This document shows, in pieces, positions 56,267 through 64,000 of a DNA stretch of 64,000 bases; position 1 is the stretch's first letter; every line of letters starts with the position of its first letter. Position numbers and translations under genes: made by a program. The DNA comes from Corynebacterium ciconiae DSM 44920 (lineage in GTDB: Bacteria; Actinomycetota; Actinomycetes; Mycobacteriales; Mycobacteriaceae), in NCBI RefSeq assembly GCF_030440575.1, contig NZ_CP047189.1:1364001-1428000 (forward strand), in the 5' to 3' direction. A model generated the notes under the pieces. It made no database searches, had not been told where the DNA came from, and saw only the letters and a program-made list of their open reading frames with translations.

Positions 56267-56435
56267 AGCAAGGCAGCTTAGCGTCGAAAATGCTCAGATT
56301 CGGTGTTGCCCAGTGCCGGTGGTTTATATTCATCCAGATGCTATGCGGCTAGATTTTTCGTGCCAGACAGCGGGGAATTTCTCAGCTAAGCTCAGCTGAG
56401 TACTTCTGCCCTGCAATGTTTGGGAGGCGAGGCGT

Positions 56436-56771
56436 GTGGCTATCCGGCAGTTAGATCGAAAACGTATTGAGAAATTCTGCGAGAAACTCAACCACCCCGC
56501 GTACTTTAATGAGATGTACTTCGAGGTGGACTTTCACGGCCACCGCTACGCCGATCTCATGGAAGTCGAGCCACCTTTTCCTGGCGTCACCCCAGGCGAT
56601 CGTTTTCCTCTCGCGCGGCTGCGCTACACCTCCACTACTGATCTGTGGGAGCTGTATTGGGTTGATAGCAACGATCGTTTTCACCGCTATCCAGATACGC
56701 CCGCCACTCCGCACGTACAAACATTGCTCGACTTTCTCGCCGGCAGAACCGATCCCATCTTCTTCGGCTAG
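56436..56771 (+). CDS. DUF3024 family protein
   Basis: The 111-residue protein has the DUF3024 pattern: an N-terminal helix (RKRIEKFCEKLN), ARLRYTSTTDLWELYWVDSNDRFHRY in the middle and a C-terminal helix ending in DPIFFG. The family is small, common in actinobacteria and uncharacterised. It converges with priA, leaving a 20-base gap between the stops. Confidence 0.72.
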   Translation: MAIRQLDRKRIEKFCEKLNHPAYFNEMYFEVDFHGHRYADLMEVEPPFPGVTPGDRFPLARLRYTSTTDLWELYWVDSNDRFHRYPDTPATPHVQTLLDFLAGRTDPIFFG

Positions 56772-56791
56772 CTCTCAAAGCCACCGCCCCA

Positions 56792-58819
56792 TTAGCCGAT
56801 GCGCAGCGGGCCCACCTGAACGCGCAGCGGCGGGTCCTCGGACCGCACCTCTCTTTTGATCTGGCCAGCCTTGAGAATCCGCCCCAGCTGCTGGGCGGGA
56901 AGACCGCCGCGGATAATCATCCGCTCCGGTGGACCGAAGGTGCGCTCATCCCACTCCCCCGGCAGATGCACCCCAGGGGGAAGATCCACCGGCCCGAGCA
57001 CCTCAAGCTCCTCGGGCAGCTCCAATAACTCCACGAAACGATCCAAGCTGGCGCGCCCACCATCAATCACCGCCATGGTGGTCACAGGCGGCAAATGCAC
57101 TTCGGCGCGTTCAGCAAGCTCACGCTGCGCGGCACCAATCGGATCCCAGCGCAGCAGCGCCTGCACCACCGGCACATCCTGATCGGCCACCACGATTAGC
57201 TGACCGTCCATGTCCCGCGAATCCACCAGCCCTGCAAGCCGCAGCCAGCTGGCTAGTGCCTCTTCACCGGCGCGTAGATCCTGCTTGCTCAACAACCCCC
57301 ACGTATCCAGCAGCACACCCGCGCCATAGCGGCCGCCAGCCACGCGCGGCTCGGATCCTGGGGTGGCCACCACGATGCTCGGGCCCGGCTCGATCTGATC
57401 AACAATCTTCTCCCCGCTGGATGTCACCACCCGCACCCCGCTAAACGCGCGTCCTAGCTCCTCGGCGGTGCGATCAGATCCAATCACCACCGCCCGGATC
57501 TCTGTGGAGCCGCATTCAAGACACTCATGGTGGGAATCAATACGCCCACACCACCGGCACTGCGGAGACACCGCGACACTCGGATCACCCCCAGCGGGCA
57601 GCTCGAGCGGGCCATTACAGTGCCGGCAGCGGGCGGCGGCGCGGCAGCGTCGACACGCAAGCGTAGGCGCATAACCCTTGCGGGGTACTTGCACCAGCAC
57701 CGGCCGATTCGACTCCAGGGCGGCACGCACCGCCTGATATGCCCTGCTGGGAATCCTTCTGCTGCGCGCCAGTGGATCCCCACCTCCGCCATAGGCGGAA
57801 TCGCCGGTGGCCATCGTCAATGGTGCGGCCTGCCTGATGTGCCCGCGCTCGCCGGCGCAGTCGAAAGCCCAGCCGCGCTCGACCATCAGCTGCACCTCGG
57901 CGGTACGGGCAAAGCCACCCATGATCAGCGCGCACTTCTCTTGAGCGGACCGCGTGCTCAGAACCTCTCGGGCGTGCCAATACGGGGCGCGAGGATCGAC
58001 TAGATTCTCATCGCCATCGAACATGATCGCCGCTAGCCGCAGGTCCTTTACCGGGGCGAAAGCCGCCGAACGCGTACCGATCACCAACCGGGCCTGGCCG
58101 TTAAGAATGGAGAGAAAACGGCGGTAGCGGGCCTGCGGGCCCAGCGTGGAGCTCAAGGTGGTGATCTGCTTGGCCGATACCAACTCGCGCACCGCCGCCT
58201 CGAGCCGATCGAGAGCACGCTGATGCGGCACCACCGCCAAGGCCCCATGGCCAGCGAGAACGGTGTGCACCAAGGCCGCTGCGAGTTCTGCCGCCCAATC
58301 GCCATCTGGGTTGACCTGCCAAGCGATGCGCGCCGGCTTTCCCTCCTGCACTGCAGAAAGAAACGCCTGGCCGCGCACATAGCGATCCCACGCGCTCAGA
58401 TCCGGCTCAGTGGCGGTACCCAGCTCCTCCCACGGGGTGCTGAAGTCTGTTTTCTCCGCGGCGGCATGGCGATGAGGCACCGCCGCCCGGATCACATCAG
58501 AGCGACACCCCGCATAGCGCTCGGCGAGTTTGTCCACCAGCGCCTGGGTGCGCGGCGGATAAACCACCTCAGGCGAGATGACCCGCTCGATATAGCGCAG
58601 CGAGCCCTGATGCTCGGAAGTGGCGTGACGGGAAATCAGGATGGCATCCACCAAGCGACCCCCGAAACGAACCCGCACCTTCACTCCGGGCTGGGCGGCG
58701 GCGGAATCGGCCTCGCTGAGCCGGTAATCAAAATAGCGATCCAAGTGGATGAGCCCTAATAAGGGCAACACCCGCGCCACCGGCAGGTTCTCTGCTGGGG
58801 TGCGCGGGTGGGAAGCCAT
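56792..58819 (-). CDS. priA: Primosomal protein N' (PriA), ATPase-degenerate actinobacterial type
   Basis: Replication-restart protein of 675 residues. The N-terminal DNA-binding domain begins after VARVLPLLGLIHLDRYFDYRL. The zinc-binding region has Cys pairs in CRRCRAAARCRHC and CRWCGRIDSHHECLECG. The Walker A position lacks GxGKT (PARIAWQVNPDGDW) and the DEAH box is replaced by MFDGDENLVDP, so it should not hydrolyse ATP; this is the usual state in actinobacteria. It lies 15 bases downstream of metK on the same strand. Confidence 0.93.
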   Translation of the reverse strand: MASHPRTPAENLPVARVLPLLGLIHLDRYFDYRLSEADSAAAQPGVKVRVRFGGRLVDAILISRHATSEHQGSLRYIERVISPEVVYPPRTQALVDKLAERYAGCRSDVIRAAVPHRHAAAEKTDFSTPWEELGTATEPDLSAWDRYVRGQAFLSAVQEGKPARIAWQVNPDGDWAAELAAALVHTVLAGHGALAVVPHQRALDRLEAAVRELVSAKQITTLSSTLGPQARYRRFLSILNGQARLVIGTRSAAFAPVKDLRLAAIMFDGDENLVDPRAPYWHAREVLSTRSAQEKCALIMGGFARTAEVQLMVERGWAFDCAGERGHIRQAAPLTMATGDSAYGGGGDPLARSRRIPSRAYQAVRAALESNRPVLVQVPRKGYAPTLACRRCRAAARCRHCNGPLELPAGGDPSVAVSPQCRWCGRIDSHHECLECGSTEIRAVVIGSDRTAEELGRAFSGVRVVTSSGEKIVDQIEPGPSIVVATPGSEPRVAGGRYGAGVLLDTWGLLSKQDLRAGEEALASWLRLAGLVDSRDMDGQLIVVADQDVPVVQALLRWDPIGAAQRELAERAEVHLPPVTTMAVIDGGRASLDRFVELLELPEELEVLGPVDLPPGVHLPGEWDERTFGPPERMIIRGGLPAQQLGRILKAGQIKREVRSEDPPLRVQVGPLRIG

Positions 58820-58834
58820 GCGGGAGATTCTAGT

Positions 58835-60058
58835 CTAGATTCCCGCCGCGGCGCGTAACTCCTCCACACGGTTGGTGTGCTCCCACGGGAAGTCCACATC
58901 GGTGCGGCCAAAGTGGCCATAGGCGGAGGTGTCCGCATAGATCGGGCGCAACAAATCCAACTCGCGGATGATCGCCGCTGGACGCAGGTTGAACACCTCG
59001 GACACGGCGTGCTGAATCTGCTCGTCGCTCAACCCGTGCTTGGCGGTACCGAAGGTCTCCACATACAGTCCCACCGGGGCGGCACGGCCAATGGCGTAGG
59101 CCACCTGCACCTCGGCCTTATCGGCCAAACCGGCGGCCACAATGTTCTTCGCCACCCAGCGCATGGCGTAGGCACCAGAGCGATCCACCTTCGAGGGATC
59201 CTTACCGGAGAATGCACCACCGCCGTGGCGAGCCATGCCACCATAGGTGTCCACGATGATCTTGCGGCCGGTCAGGCCCGCATCGCCCATCGGCCCGCCC
59301 AGCACGAAAGAGCCCGAGGGGTTGATAAGCACAGTGAGCTCAGAGCTGAGGAAGCTCTCCAGCCCAGCATCGGCGATCACCCAATCGATCACCTGCTCAC
59401 GCAGCTGCTCGCTCAGCCACTCCTGGGTAATGTCCGGGTCGTGCTGAGTGGAGATCACGATGGTGTCGATGTGGCTCGGATTGTCCGCCTCGTCATAGGC
59501 GAAGGTCACCTGAGTCTTGCCATCGGGGCGCAGATGAGGCACGATCTGCTCCTTGCGCACCTGGGTAAGCCGGCGTGACAAGCGATGCGCCAGCGCGATC
59601 GGCAGAGGCATATACTCATCGGTCTCATTGGTGGCGTAGCCAAACATCAGCCCCTGATCACCCGCGCCGGCGTGATCATCATCATCCTGGGAGGTGCCGC
59701 TGCGCACCTCCTGGGAGGTGTCCACGCCAAGTCCAATCTCGGCGCTCTGCTCACCGATAGCTACCGTGACACCACAGGTGGTGCCGTCGAAGCCCACTTC
59801 GGAGGAAGTAAAACCGATTTCCTTCAGCTTGGTGCGCACCAGCTGCGGGATCTCTACATAGCCGCCACAGCGCACCTCGCCCACCACATGTACTAAACCG
59901 GTAGTCACCACGGTCTCCACCGCTACCCGCGAGTGCGGGTCTACCTCGAGCATGGCATCGAGAATGGTGTCTGAGATGGCGTCACAGATCTTGTCCGGGT
60001 GACCTTCCGTCACCGACTCGCTGGTGAATAGTCGAGTATCTTTCGCTGCGCTGGTCAT
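58835..60058 (-). CDS. metK: S-adenosylmethionine synthase
   Basis: Forms S-adenosylmethionine from methionine and ATP. The start at 60058 ([26 protein letters not shown]) gives 407 residues; the longer reading is not homologous. GHPDK at 19-23 binds ATP, and [12 protein letters not shown] and [19 protein letters not shown] are the two family signatures. An extra acidic insertion, DDDDHAG, precedes GAGDQG. A perfect McbR-type operator sits 13 bases upstream of the start. Confidence 0.97.
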   Translation of the reverse strand: MTSAAKDTRLFTSESVTEGHPDKICDAISDTILDAMLEVDPHSRVAVETVVTTGLVHVVGEVRCGGYVEIPQLVRTKLKEIGFTSSEVGFDGTTCGVTVAIGEQSAEIGLGVDTSQEVRSGTSQDDDDHAGAGDQGLMFGYATNETDEYMPLPIALAHRLSRRLTQVRKEQIVPHLRPDGKTQVTFAYDEADNPSHIDTIVISTQHDPDITQEWLSEQLREQVIDWVIADAGLESFLSSELTVLINPSGSFVLGGPMGDAGLTGRKIIVDTYGGMARHGGGAFSGKDPSKVDRSGAYAMRWVAKNIVAAGLADKAEVQVAYAIGRAAPVGLYVETFGTAKHGLSDEQIQHAVSEVFNLRPAAIIRELDLLRPIYADTSAYGHFGRTDVDFPWEHTNRVEELRAAAGI

Positions 60059-60070
60059 AAAAAACAAACA

Positions 60071-60086
60071 TAGACTAAGCGGTCTA
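60071..60086 (-). promoter_or_regulatory. McbR-type operator upstream of metK
   Basis: TAGAC at 60071-60075 and GTCTA at 60082-60086 with exactly six bases between them match the C. glutamicum McbR consensus TAGAC-N6-GTCTA. McbR represses sulfur amino-acid genes there, including metK, with S-adenosylhomocysteine as effector. The site overlaps the probable -10 region, which fits repression. Confidence 0.85.
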
Positions 60087-60132
60087 ATTAAGCAATTAAC
60101 GCAGTCTGGCGCGCGGCAGCGGCAGATCCGCC

Positions 60133-61377
60133 CTAGCCGCGCAGGGCGGTGACCCCATCTAGGATGCGGTGAGCCACCAGCATTTTGCTGCCCGCGGAGA
60201 TGCTGGTGTGGCTGCCATCGGCGCCGAGCAGCCAACCCTCGTTGGTATCTTGGCCGAAGACCCTGCCGCCGCCGACGTGGTTGACCATGAGCAGATCCAC
60301 GCCCTTGCGCTTGAGCTTCTCCTCCCCGAGCTGCAGCGGGGTATGCTGCGCATCGCCAGTTTCAGCGGCAAAGCCCACAAGGGTGGTGCCAGCGTTTATA
60401 ATCCCCTCTCGGCGCTGGCGTACAAGGCCGGCGAGAATATCAGGGTTTTGGGCCATCTCGATGGCTGCTAGCTGCGCATCAGCGCTACCCTTTTTCATCT
60501 TTGATTCCGCTCGGGTAGCGGGGCGATAATCTGCCACCGCGGCGGCCATAATCACCACATCAGCGCCGGGGGCTTCTGCATCCATGGCGCTGTGAAGCTC
60601 CGCAGCCGAGGTGATGTGAAGCATCCGGGCGCCCACCGGCTCCGGCATGGCATCCACTGCCCCCACCACCAGGGTCACCTCTGCCCCGCGCTGCGCGGCT
60701 GCTGCCGCGAGTGCATAGCCCTGACGGCCTGAGGAGTGATTGCCAATAAACCGCACAGGATCAATCTCTTCTCTCGTCCCTCCGGCAGAGATCAGCACCT
60801 TCACCCCTTCCAAATCCCGGGGAGGCGCACTTGCCTCCTCGGCGACACTGAATGCAAAGGCAGTGATCTGCTCCGGCTCGGGCAAGCGCCCTGGCCCACT
60901 GTCGCGGCCGGTGAGCCTGCCGTGGGCTGGCTCCATCACCGCAATGCCACGCTCGCGCAGTACTGCCACGTTCTCGCGGGTGGCAGGGTTGTTCCACATC
61001 TCGGTATGCATGGCTGGGGCCACCACCACCGGACACGTAGCCACCAAACAGGTGGCGCTGAGCTGATCATCGGCCATGCCGGCGCGCAGCCGCGCGAGGA
61101 AGTCCGCGGTAGCGGGCACCACCACTACGAGATCGGCCTGCTGGCCCACCATCACATGCTGCACCTTATCTACGTGCTCAAACACATCGGTGGCGACGGG
61201 GTTTCCGGACAGGGCCTCGAAGGTGGCGGCGCCAACGAACTTCAAGGCATTGCGGGTGGGCACCACCCGCACGCTATGACCGGCCTCTGTGAAGGCGCGG
61301 ATCACATGGCAGGCCTTATACGCGGCGATCCCGCCGGTCACACCAACGACGATGGAGAGTTTCTCGCTCGAGCTCAT
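60133..61377 (-). CDS. coaBC: Phosphopantothenoylcysteine decarboxylase / synthetase
   Basis: Bifunctional coenzyme A enzyme (414 residues from ATG 61377, which has TTGGAG upstream; a longer ORF would run through the rpoZ terminator). The N-terminal flavin-dependent CoaC domain has [17 protein letters not shown] and the active His-containing [14 protein letters not shown]. The C-terminal CoaB domain has [20 protein letters not shown] and [14 protein letters not shown]. It lies between rpoZ and metK as in relatives, and complements panD on the same biosynthetic route. Confidence 0.96.
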   Translation of the reverse strand: MSSSEKLSIVVGVTGGIAAYKACHVIRAFTEAGHSVRVVPTRNALKFVGAATFEALSGNPVATDVFEHVDKVQHVMVGQQADLVVVVPATADFLARLRAGMADDQLSATCLVATCPVVVAPAMHTEMWNNPATRENVAVLRERGIAVMEPAHGRLTGRDSGPGRLPEPEQITAFAFSVAEEASAPPRDLEGVKVLISAGGTREEIDPVRFIGNHSSGRQGYALAAAAAQRGAEVTLVVGAVDAMPEPVGARMLHITSAAELHSAMDAEAPGADVVIMAAAVADYRPATRAESKMKKGSADAQLAAIEMAQNPDILAGLVRQRREGIINAGTTLVGFAAETGDAQHTPLQLGEEKLKRKGVDLLMVNHVGGGRVFGQDTNEGWLLGADGSHTSISAGSKMLVAHRILDGVTALRG

Positions 61378-61428
61378 AGGCTCCAAGGGTAGCCCATGGC
61401 TGTTGCTGGGCTGGCTGCGGGCAACACA

Positions 61429-61469
61429 AAACCCAGCACGCGCCCGCAATAGCTGGGGCGTACTGGGTT
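61429..61469 (-). terminator. Terminator after rpoZ
   Basis: AACCCAG and CTGGGTT close a long imperfect stem (61430-61436 with 61463-61469) continued by ACG/CGT and CCC/GGG pairs. On the minus strand it is followed by TTTTGTG. It lies between the rpoZ stop and the coaBC start. Confidence 0.65.
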
Positions 61470-61564
61470 AGCTTCAGGGCTGCTCGCCGTGCACACTGGG
61501 CCCGCGCACTCGCTAGCCGCCTCGGCGGGTAGGTAATGCTAGGCCGCGATGAGTGGAGGCTTTT

Positions 61565-61849
61565 CTAGCCTTCCTCGTGGTGCAGCATTCCAGCGTCGAT
61601 CTCGCGCAGGGCGATGGACAGCGGCTTCTCGCCTGCTTCCGGGGTGACGAGCGGGCCGATGAATTCGAAGACGCCCTCGTCCGCCTGCTGGTAGTAGCTG
61701 TTGATCTGACGAGCACGCTTCGCCGCGAAAATGGCGAGGGCGTACTTGGAGGACACATGGTTCATAAGGCTGTCGATGGGCGGTGCGGTAATGCCTACCG
61801 GATCATCGAAAACAGACTCATTGCCTGTGGTTTCGTTGCTCACTGTCAT
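61565..61849 (-). CDS. rpoZ: RNA polymerase omega subunit
   Basis: Small subunit that assists beta-prime folding, 94 residues. The family core is [26 protein letters not shown] followed by [15 protein letters not shown]. The first 22 residues are an acidic, Thr-rich leader ([23 protein letters not shown]) typical of actinobacterial omega. It is downstream of gmk and ends at a terminator, so gmk-rpoZ is probably a transcript separate from coaBC. Confidence 0.95.
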   Translation of the reverse strand: MTVSNETTGNESVFDDPVGITAPPIDSLMNHVSSKYALAIFAAKRARQINSYYQQADEGVFEFIGPLVTPEAGEKPLSIALREIDAGMLHHEEG

Positions 61850-61955
61850 CCTTTATCTGGATTGCTATCTGTAAAAAGTTCTTCGTAGCACCATACTGCT
61901 CACCGCGGCCACCTCGCCTTGATGCATGGAGGCGACACGGTGCCACAGCCGGCGG

Positions 61956-62528
61956 CTAGTGGCCGGTGAGGAGCTGGCGAATAGCCTCGACTGCTGCGTC
62001 CACGTCGTCGTTGACCACCACGTGGTCGAACTCGCTTTGGGCCTGAAGTTCCTTGCGCGCCGTGGCGAGCCGGCGATCAATCACCTCTTGGGACTCGGTG
62101 CCACGACCGGTCAGGCGATCGACCAGCACCTCCCACGAGGGCGGGGCGAGGAACACGGTGGTTGCCTCGGGCATGGACTTCACGATGTTACGCGCACCTT
62201 GGAGATCAACCTCCACGAGCACGGGCCGCCCGGCCGCTAGGGCCTCGTTCACCGGCCCGGCAGGGGTGCCGGAGCGCTGGATTCCGCCGTGAATATCCGC
62301 CCACTCGAGCATCTCCCCTTTATCGATCGTGTCATTGAACTGATCCATCGACACGAAGAAATAGTCTTGACCATCCACCTCGCCGGGGCGAGGAGCACGG
62401 GTGGTCATGGAGACGCTGAAGTACAGCGAGGGCACGTCCGTGCGCAGGCGATGAACCACGGTGGATTTACCCACCGCAGAGGGACCAGCCAAAACGACGA
62501 GGCTGGGCTTCGGGTTCTCGCCGGTCAT
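61956..62528 (-). CDS. gmk: Guanylate kinase
   Basis: Phosphorylates GMP to GDP. The 190-residue protein has a P-loop GPSAVGKS at residues 15-22, [22 protein letters not shown] with the GMP-binding residues, and [13 protein letters not shown] as Walker B. It follows mihF after five bases. Confidence 0.97.
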   Translation of the reverse strand: MTGENPKPSLVVLAGPSAVGKSTVVHRLRTDVPSLYFSVSMTTRAPRPGEVDGQDYFFVSMDQFNDTIDKGEMLEWADIHGGIQRSGTPAGPVNEALAAGRPVLVEVDLQGARNIVKSMPEATTVFLAPPSWEVLVDRLTGRGTESQEVIDRRLATARKELQAQSEFDHVVVNDDVDAAVEAIRQLLTGH

Positions 62529-62533
62529 CTGAA

Positions 62534-62857
62534 TTAGTCCTCAGAGAAGCCGAAACGCTCGAGCAGGGCGCGACGCTGACGGTCACCCAGGCCACGCAGA
62601 CGGCGGGTCTGAGCGATCTCGAGGTCCTCCATGATCTCCTTGGCCTTGACCTTGCCCACCTTCGGCATAGCCTCGAGGAGAGCGGAGACCTTGGTCTTGC
62701 CAATGATCTCGTTGTCCTGGGCCTGGTCCAGAACTTCCTTAAGGTTGGTGCCGCCGCGCTTCAGCTTTTCCTTCAGCTCAGCACGGGCCTTGCGGGCCTC
62801 AGCAGCTTTCGCGAGGGCTTCCTTGCGCTGCTCGTCAGTCAACTTGGGAAGGGCCAC
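62534..62857 (-). CDS. mihF: Actinobacterial integration host factor
   Basis: Nucleoid-associated DNA-bending protein of 107 residues from GTG 62857 ([20 protein letters not shown]), which has GGAGGA seven bases upstream; the longer reading is not homologous. An N-terminal charged helix is followed by the helix-two-turn-helix-like DNA-binding core with [28 protein letters not shown]. It is unrelated to HU-type IHF; the mycobacterial homologue supports L5 phage integration and is essential. Confidence 0.95.
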   Translation of the reverse strand: MALPKLTDEQRKEALAKAAEARKARAELKEKLKRGGTNLKEVLDQAQDNEIIGKTKVSALLEAMPKVGKVKAKEIMEDLEIAQTRRLRGLGDRQRRALLERFGFSED

Positions 62858-63033
62858 GTTGGTTCCTCCGATTCGTAGGCGATTAATTACTTGGCTATCT
62901 TGTTGAACCCACCCCAGCACAGTCGGGCTGTGCAGAGTGGATTCCATGAAGCTCGCATCAGTCTAGCACTACTTGGACAAAAGCCAAGGTGACAGGCCGG
63001 GCCCGCCAAGCGCTATCCTCCACGATAACGCTT

Positions 63034-63867
63034 CTAGCTGGGGATTCCCGGAAATTGAGCGGCCAGTTCGGAAACGGCCGTTTCTAGGGCTTTCACGCTC
63101 GGACCGGCCTGCAAGACCCCACGAGAGACGTTGGGAAATGCCAGGTGTGTCATTTGCTTCGCGAGCTTATCGACGTCCTCCTGAGCGGCCCCCTGAGCGC
63201 CCACACCGGGCATCAAGATGGGCCCGTTGAGCGCCGAGAGATCTGGGGCGCGATCCAGGGTGGCGCCCACCACGACCCCCACGTTGCCTGCGGCGCCAGA
63301 CGAGCGTCGAGAAGCATTGCATGCTGCGGCCTCATCCACGATGTGCTGTGCCACAGACAGATCCTGATCCTTCTGGGCCCGCTGAATGCTTGCCCCCTCC
63401 GGGTTGGAGGTGGCGGCGAGCACGAAGAGCCCCTTGCCCTGCTCGGCGTAGTCCAGGGCCGGAGCCAAGGACCCAAAGCCCAGATAGGGCGAGACTGTGA
63501 GCGCATCCACCTCCAGCGGTGAGCCCGGGCGCAGCCACGCATCGGCATAGGCCGCCATGGTCGAGCCGATATCGCCGCGCTTGGCATCTGCTACCACGAG
63601 GGTGCCGGCCGCTCGCAGAGCAGCAATAGCTTCCTCTAACACGGCATAGCCGGCCGCGCCATAGGCCTCAAAGAACGCGACCTGGGGCTTGACCAGTGCC
63701 ACGGTGCCGGCGAAGGCCTCCACGCAGATGCGAGTGAACTCGCCTAGCCCTGCGGCGCTGCGCTCCAGCCCCCACGCATCCAGCAGGCCAGGGTGGGGAT
63801 CAATGCCCACGCACAGCCGGCCGCGTTCGAGAGAGACCTGATGCAGCTGGGATCCGAAATCGCTCAC
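63034..63867 (-). CDS. pyrF: Orotidine 5'-phosphate decarboxylase
   Basis: Last step of UMP synthesis. The 277-residue TIM barrel is of the longer actinobacterial type. LCVGIDPHPGLLDAWGL is near residue 18 and the catalytic Lys96 lies in VVADAKRGDIGST; LMPGVGAQGAAQEDV is the phosphate loop. The GTG start at 63867 abuts the carB stop (63868-63870). An exact GCTTATCGACG also occurs in its coding sequence (63165-63175), where it encodes ordinary VDKL and is not counted as an intergenic copy. Confidence 0.96.
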   Translation of the reverse strand: MSDFGSQLHQVSLERGRLCVGIDPHPGLLDAWGLERSAAGLGEFTRICVEAFAGTVALVKPQVAFFEAYGAAGYAVLEEAIAALRAAGTLVVADAKRGDIGSTMAAYADAWLRPGSPLEVDALTVSPYLGFGSLAPALDYAEQGKGLFVLAATSNPEGASIQRAQKDQDLSVAQHIVDEAAACNASRRSSGAAGNVGVVVGATLDRAPDLSALNGPILMPGVGAQGAAQEDVDKLAKQMTHLAFPNVSRGVLQAGPSVKALETAVSELAAQFPGIPS

Positions 63868-64000
63868 TTACTCCCCCACCTTGGCTGCAATGTTTTCGTG
63901 GTTGAGCTCCTGCAGCGGCAGGATGCTCAGCTCGTTCTCGCGCAGCGCCTCGATACCCTGCACCGCGGCGGTTACGCCCTGCACGGTGGTTACCAGCGGC
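63868..64000 (-). CDS. carB: Carbamoyl-phosphate synthase large subunit, C-terminal end (truncated by the window)
   Basis: Only the last 43 codons are present: [20 protein letters not shown] followed by [21 protein letters not shown] and TAA. This fits the C-terminal allosteric domain of CarB, and carB is the expected gene before pyrF in corynebacteria. The assignment rests on the short tail plus position. Confidence 0.85.
   Translation of the reverse strand, partial: PLVTTVQGVTAAVQGIEALRENELSILPLQELNHENIAAKVGE

Noticed and set aside
61378..61449. N-terminal extension of CoaBC to ATG 61449
   Set aside because: It would translate through the rpoZ terminator stem; ATG 61377 has its own ribosome site and matches the family start.
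63165..63175. Ninth exact GCTTATCGACG, inside pyrF
   Set aside because: It encodes a normal VDKL stretch of the protein, so it may be coincidental and was not counted with the intergenic copies.

Overview
The window is chromosomal DNA of an actinobacterium, most likely a Corynebacterium. The evidence is its high G+C, the actinobacteria-specific genes (opcA, mihF, an ATPase-degenerate priA, an arginine-rich RsmB leader) and a gene order that follows, from memory, the C. glutamicum zwf-opcA-pgl / secG-tpi-pgk-gap / whiA-yvcK-rapZ-uvrC / rib / rpe-rsmB-fmt-def / priA-metK-coaBC-rpoZ-gmk-mihF-pyrF-carB backbone. No tRNA, rRNA, CRISPR array, intact insertion sequence or phage gene was seen.

Layout. 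(1) 0-21 kb is core: oxidative pentose phosphate genes on +, then a long run of minus-strand housekeeping genes (SecG, lower glycolysis, WhiA/YvcK/RapZ/UvrC, riboflavin, Rpe, RsmB, Fmt, Def). The ppc gene expected between tpi and secG is absent. (2) 21-56.8 kb separates def from priA, which are neighbours in C. glutamicum. It holds a glycerolipid cluster (glpD, TetR, FAD oxidase, DagK-like kinase), a YhgE/Pip membrane protein, panD, a GCS2 ligase, a BtuFCD-like ABC transporter, small membrane and RNA-like loci, a giant PIF1-like helicase fused to BRCT and membrane segments, a divergent 736-residue CorA-topology protein, a decayed secreted protease, an ascorbate-type PTS broken by a nonsense codon, an APC permease with a serine hydrolase, putA and several orphans. 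(3) 56.8-64 kb returns to core: priA, metK, coaBC, rpoZ, gmk, mihF, pyrF and the 3' end of carB.

Regulatory reading. A perfect McbR-type operator precedes metK. Intrinsic terminators follow pgl, gap, pgk, tpiA, whiA, dagK, yhgE, the GCS2 gene, a 46-codon ORF and rpoZ. Two genes look leaderless. An 11-bp element (GCTTATCGACG) occurs eight times, at gene ends or between genes, across 7.5-35.1 kb, and a one-base variant continues to 50.6 kb. It is the strongest unexplained non-coding signal.

Most promising for novelty are the helicase-BRCT-membrane fusion with its divergent CorA-like neighbour (36.7-43.4 kb), a compact structured-leader/small-ORF transcription unit (36.2-36.6 kb), a run of four stem-loops between panD and yhgE, and the dispersed element. 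All functional calls come from reading the sequence; no database search was run.
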